Assembly: GCA_018065885.1 (NCBI GenBank)
Contig: JAGHSL010000235.1
Span: 1 to 17,383, forward strand
DNA from: Candidatus Limimorpha equi
GTDB lineage: Bacteria; Bacteroidota; Bacteroidia; Bacteroidales; F082
Direction of reading: 5' to 3'
DNA: 17,383 nt
Shown: piece by piece, positions 14,240-17,383 of the stretch
Position numbering within the stretch: the first letter of the stretch is position 1
Layout of the letters: each line of letters opens with the position of its first letter
Translations under genes and position numbers: made by a program
The notes under the pieces: generated by a model
Databases searched by the model: none
What the model was told of the DNA's origin: nothing
What the model saw: only the letters and a program-made list of their open reading frames with translations

Positions 14240-14318
14240 CTTGGAAAAGTGTCATAAAATAAGCTTTTTTACCTTGGAAAAGTGTAAGATTATGGCATAA
14301 TTTACCTTAGAAAAGTGT
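14240..14318. repeat. Three-copy tandem array, 33-bp period, before the 14322 ATPase start
   Basis: Cores CTTGGAAAAGTGT at 14240-14252 and 14273-14285, and CTTAGAAAAGTGT at 14306-14318, are spaced exactly 33 bp apart. The last two copies share a longer match around the core (tttac before, aa after). The sequence between cores is only about half identical. The last copy ends 3 bp before the ATG. The word is not shared with the other ATPase arrays. Confidence 0.92.
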
Positions 14319-14321
14319 AAA

Positions 14322-15677
14322 ATGATACAAAGGAAACTCGATAAACTGATTGCAAATCATTATGATAACAGCAGATCAGCCTTGTTGCTCAAGGGGGCAC
14401 GACAAGTTGGAAAGACTTTTGCAATACGCAGATATGCCGAAGAAAAGTCTCTGAAGTTGGTCGAAATCAATTTCTTTCAAGAACCTTCGGCAAAGTCAAT
14501 TTTTGAAGGGGCAAAGGATGTCAAGGAAGTCCTTTTGCGTTTGAGTGCCTATACCCACGAAGAACTTGTACTTGGCAAGACGCTTGTGTTTTTCGACGAG
14601 GTGCAAAAAGCACCCGAAATAGTGACATGGATAAAGTTCCTTGTTGACGAAGGCAGCTATCGTTATGCCCTTAGCGGGAGTCTGCTCGGAGTTGAGATCA
14701 AGAACATAAAAAGCGTTCCCGTCGGTTATATGGATGTAATTGACGTATATCCTCTTGATTTGGAAGAATTCAGCCGAGCCGTAGGCATCAGCGAAAAGGT
14801 GTTGGAACACATCCGTCAGGCATGGAATGACAAAACTGAGGTGGATAAAGTGGTGCATGAAACCATGATGCGTGTCGTTTCGCTTTATCTGCTTGTTGGA
14901 GGTATGCCGGCGGCAGTGCAAGCCTATATCGACACAAACAACATGCAAGCCGTTCAACAGAAACAGAAGGAAATTCTTGAACTTTATCGTTGGGACATCA
15001 GTCAATACGATTCGGATAATAAATTGTATATCAATGATATATTTGAAGTTCTACCTTCCGAACTTAATGCCAAGAACAAGCGTTTTGTGCTAAAAAACCT
15101 GAACGAGCACAGCCGCTTTTCGCGTTATGAAAATGGATTTGTATGGCTCAAGGATGCAGGCGTGACCTTGCCCACCTATAATGTATCTGCCCCCACTGTT
15201 CCGCTCAAGTTGGAAGAGCAACGCAACTTGTTCAAACTTTTTCAGAATGATGTAGGCTTGCTTGCCGTACAATATGCTGACGGGACTGCTCTTCGTATTC
15301 TCAGTGGTGAGACCAATCTCAATTTTGGCGCTATCTTTGAAAATCTGGTTGCGCAAGAACTCAAGGCTCATGGTTATAACCTCTATTATTTCAACAGCAA
15401 GAAGCAAGGCGAGGTGGATTTTCTTCTTGAAAACGACATGCACCTTATTCCGCTTGAGGTGAAATCGGGCAAGGACTACGAGCGTCATCGTGCTCTCAGT
15501 AACATTATGGATTATGAACCATACGGTTTGACAAAAGCATACGTTCTGACGACAGACAATGTGAAAATGTCAGGAAAACTATGTTATCTGCCAATTTACA
15601 TGCTCATGTTTATGTGCAAAAAATGCTCCTCATCTTCTATGATTTACAAACTGGATTTGCCGAAAATGTTGGATTGA
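14322..15677 (+). CDS. AAA_14/DUF4143 ATPase with PD-(D/E)XK-like C-terminus
   Basis: A 451-residue AAA_14 plus DUF4143 protein. Walker A is KGARQVGKT at residues 24-32 (K31), Walker B is LVFFDEVQ at 88-95 and the sensor motif is LSGSLLGVE at 117-125. The DUF4143 part has IFENLVAQELKAHGYNLYYF at 338-357, then GEVDFLL with D366 and PLEVKSG with E379 and K381, the clearest nuclease-like site of the four ATPases. The ATG at 14322 comes 3 bp after the last repeat of its array and about 90 bp after its -7 box, so the message carries a repeat-filled leader. It sits between two housekeeping genes with which it has no obvious functional link. No terminator is visible before the EF-G promoter at 15713. 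Confidence 0.9.
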   Translation: MIQRKLDKLIANHYDNSRSALLLKGARQVGKTFAIRRYAEEKSLKLVEINFFQEPSAKSIFEGAKDVKEVLLRLSAYTHEELVLGKTLVFFDEVQKAPEIVTWIKFLVDEGSYRYALSGSLLGVEIKNIKSVPVGYMDVIDVYPLDLEEFSRAVGISEKVLEHIRQAWNDKTEVDKVVHETMMRVVSLYLLVGGMPAAVQAYIDTNNMQAVQQKQKEILELYRWDISQYDSDNKLYINDIFEVLPSELNAKNKRFVLKNLNEHSRFSRYENGFVWLKDAGVTLPTYNVSAPTVPLKLEEQRNLFKLFQNDVGLLAVQYADGTALRILSGETNLNFGAIFENLVAQELKAHGYNLYYFNSKKQGEVDFLLENDMHLIPLEVKSGKDYERHRALSNIMDYEPYGLTKAYVLTTDNVKMSGKLCYLPIYMLMFMCKKCSSSSMIYKLDLPKMLD

Positions 15678-15712
15678 CTTTCGCAGCAAACGGAAGGTTC
15701 ATTTATTTTTCC

Positions 15713-15720
15713 TATCTTTG
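15713..15720 (+). promoter_or_regulatory. -7 promoter box for the elongation factor G gene
   Basis: TATCTTTG matches TAnnTTTG, 59 bp before the ATG. In the leader, CCGAAA (15725-15730) pairs with TTTCGG (15744-15749), followed by ctatcttttt, a weak hairpin that could be an attenuator but is too short to call. Confidence 0.6.
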
Positions 15721-15779
15721 CAGTCCGAAATTCACGAGTTGAGTTTCGGGCTATCTTTTTGAAAATCAATAATTAAATA

Positions 15780-17383
15780 ATGAGTCAGAATATTTCGAAA
15801 CTTAGAAACATCGGTATTGCAGCACATATCGATGCAGGAAAGACCACTTGCTCTGAACGTATCCTTTTCTTCACGGGTGTCAACCGCAAGTTGGGCGAAA
15901 CGCATGATGGACAAGCCACCATGGATTTTATGAAACAGGAACAGGAACGCGGCATCACCATTGCTTCGGCAGCTATCACCGCGCACTGGAACGACCATCA
16001 AATCAACTTGATAGATACTCCCGGTCACGTCGATTTCACCGTCGAAGTGGAACGTTCACTTCGCGTTATCGATGGTATGGTCGCTGTGTTCTGTGCCGTT
16101 GGCGGCGTGCAGCCTCAGAGCGAAACCGTTTGGAATCAGGCCGATAAATACCGTGTGCCACGCATTGCTTTCGTCAACAAGATGGACCGCACGGGTGCCG
16201 ATTTCAACGAAGTCGTCAACCAGATGAATAAATATCTTGGTGCCAATGCCGTGCCTTTGCATCTGCCAATCGGTTCAGAAGCCACTTTCGAAGGCATGAT
16301 TGACTTGGTCAACATGAACTCGGTGATTTTCAAGGAAAAGGAACGCATCGTCGGTCCGATTCCAGAGGCTATGATGGCGCAAGCCGAAGAAGCCCGTCAC
16401 AACCTCATCGAGCATGTTGCCGATGTCGATGACGATGTTGCGGAACTTTATCTTTCCGATGAGGAAATTCCTTTGGATTTGCTGAAATCAGCCATCCGTA
16501 AGGCCACCATCAAGCTGATGATGGTGCCGGTGCTTTGCGGCTCAGCCTATAAAAACAAAGGCATTCAGCTCCTTTTGGATGCCATCGTCGATTATCTGCC
16601 TTCGCCAAGAGATTTGGGAACGGTCATCGCCCACGACCCGAGCGATGAGGAAAAGACTATCCAGAGAAATCCTTCCGAAAACGAACCTTTCTCGGCTTTG
16701 GCTTTCAAACTCATCAACGACCCGTATGTCGGCCAGCAGACTTTTATCCGCATTTTCAGCGGCAAATTAGTGAACGGCATGAGCGTGCGCAACACCAACA
16801 AAGGCAAGGATGAGCGTGTGGGCCGCATTTTCCGCATCAAGGCCAAGGAACGCGAAGAGATTTCGGAAGCTGGTCCGGGCGAAATCGTTGCTTTGGTCGG
16901 CATGAAATACACGCGCACTGGCGACACTTTGTGTGACGAAAAGGCACCGGTCATGTTGGAAAACATTCATATTCCTCCGGCGGTTATCGAAATGAAAGTC
17001 AACCTTGAAGACAAGAAAAACCGCAACAAGTTGGGCGAGGCTTTGGCAAAACTTTGCAACGAAGACCCATCGTTCCGTGCACATTTCGATGAGGAGACGG
17101 AAGAAACCATCATCGCCGGCATGGGCGAATTGCATTTGGAAATCATCGTTGACCGTCTGAAGGAAGAATTCAAGGTGCCGGTCAGCGTTGGCGCACCTTC
17201 GGTTTCGTTCCGCGAGACTATCACGGCTCCGTTTGAATGTAATTATCGCTTCGTGAAGCAGACAGGCGGCAAGGGTCAGTTTGCCCATACCGTCATCCGT
17301 TTCGAGCCTAATCCGGGCAAAGGTTTCGAGTTTGTCGACATCACCAAGGGTGGCGTCATTCCAAAGGAATTCATTCCTTCGGT
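15780..17383 (+). CDS. Elongation factor G, spd/mitochondrial-like type (3' end beyond window)
   Basis: The first 534 residues of a translational GTPase that moves tRNA and mRNA through the ribosome; about 160-170 residues are missing off the edge. GTPase motifs are intact: G1 AHIDAGKT (15-22), G2 with RGIT (57-60), G3 DTPGH (79-83, with the catalytic H83), G4 NKMD (133-136) and G5 GSA (254-256). Domain II (about 290-400), domain III and the start of domain IV (TGGKGQFAHT) follow. The text resembles the spirochaete/planctomycete spdEFG and mitochondrial EF-G1 more than standard Bacteroidota FusA, for example IASAAITAHWNDHQINLIDT, LCGSAYKNKGIQLLLDAI and EDPSFRAHFDEETEETIIAG. It is not in a str operon: upstream is an ATPase gene and it has its own promoter. 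This suggests a second EF-G, perhaps specialised, though it could be the only one. Confidence is high for EF-G, moderate for the subtype. Confidence 0.93.
   Translation, partial: MSQNISKLRNIGIAAHIDAGKTTCSERILFFTGVNRKLGETHDGQATMDFMKQEQERGITIASAAITAHWNDHQINLIDTPGHVDFTVEVERSLRVIDGMVAVFCAVGGVQPQSETVWNQADKYRVPRIAFVNKMDRTGADFNEVVNQMNKYLGANAVPLHLPIGSEATFEGMIDLVNMNSVIFKEKERIVGPIPEAMMAQAEEARHNLIEHVADVDDDVAELYLSDEEIPLDLLKSAIRKATIKLMMVPVLCGSAYKNKGIQLLLDAIVDYLPSPRDLGTVIAHDPSDEEKTIQRNPSENEPFSALAFKLINDPYVGQQTFIRIFSGKLVNGMSVRNTNKGKDERVGRIFRIKAKEREEISEAGPGEIVALVGMKYTRTGDTLCDEKAPVMLENIHIPPAVIEMKVNLEDKKNRNKLGEALAKLCNEDPSFRAHFDEETEETIIAGMGELHLEIIVDRLKEEFKVPVSVGAPSVSFRETITAPFECNYRFVKQTGGKGQFAHTVIRFEPNPGKGFEFVDITKGGVIPKEFIPS

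Noticed and set aside
15725..15755. Attenuator in the EF-G leader
   Set aside because: The stem is 6 bp with a 13-nt loop, and the following T-run is short and offset. It is not strong enough to call.

Overview
The window looks like chromosomal DNA from a member of the Bacteroidota, most likely order Bacteroidales. Three things point there. A secreted protein carries a type IX secretion (T9SS) C-terminal tail. There is a DUF5686/carboxypeptidase-regulatory outer-membrane protein. Most genes are preceded by the Bacteroidota -7 box TAnnTTTG (seen at 151, 1616, 4428, 4562, 8273, 12673, 12802, 14222 and 15713) rather than a sigma-70 box. No rRNA, tRNA, transposase, integrase or CRISPR array was seen.

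Layout. 1-1400: heptamer repeats, then a T9SS-secreted fibronectin-type protein ending in a strong hairpin. 1500-4440: two P-loop ATPase genes facing each other; the first sits between 83-bp direct repeats, and the second has a three-copy tandem array in front of it. 4560-6890: a two-gene threonine catabolism operon (SDR-type threonine dehydrogenase and glycine C-acetyltransferase) closed by an intrinsic terminator. 6891-8410: a third ATPase gene with a four-copy upstream array. 8545-12181: an ApbE flavin transferase lipoprotein and the DUF5686 protein, separated by heptamer repeats. 12345-14122: divergent divIC/ftsB-like and pepP-like genes. 14222-15677: a fourth ATPase gene with a three-copy array. 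15780 to the end: a truncated elongation factor G gene whose sequence looks like the spirochaete/mitochondrial (spd) type, not the usual Bacteroidota FusA.

The main observation concerns the four ATPase genes, about 30% of the window, scattered singly between housekeeping genes. Each encodes an N-terminal P-loop ATPase and a C-terminal PD-(D/E)XK nuclease-like motif. The three of the AAA_14/DUF4143 type each have, within about 180 bp of the start codon, 3-4 copies of a short sequence spaced at 32 or 33 bp, about three turns of B-DNA. The repeated word differs completely from gene to gene, and the cores are conserved while the spacers have drifted. The fourth, a different ATPase family, has an inverted-repeat element before and after it. 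This looks like a family of self-contained ATPase-nuclease cassettes, each with its own private recognition array. I know of no description of such an arrangement, but I could not search for one.
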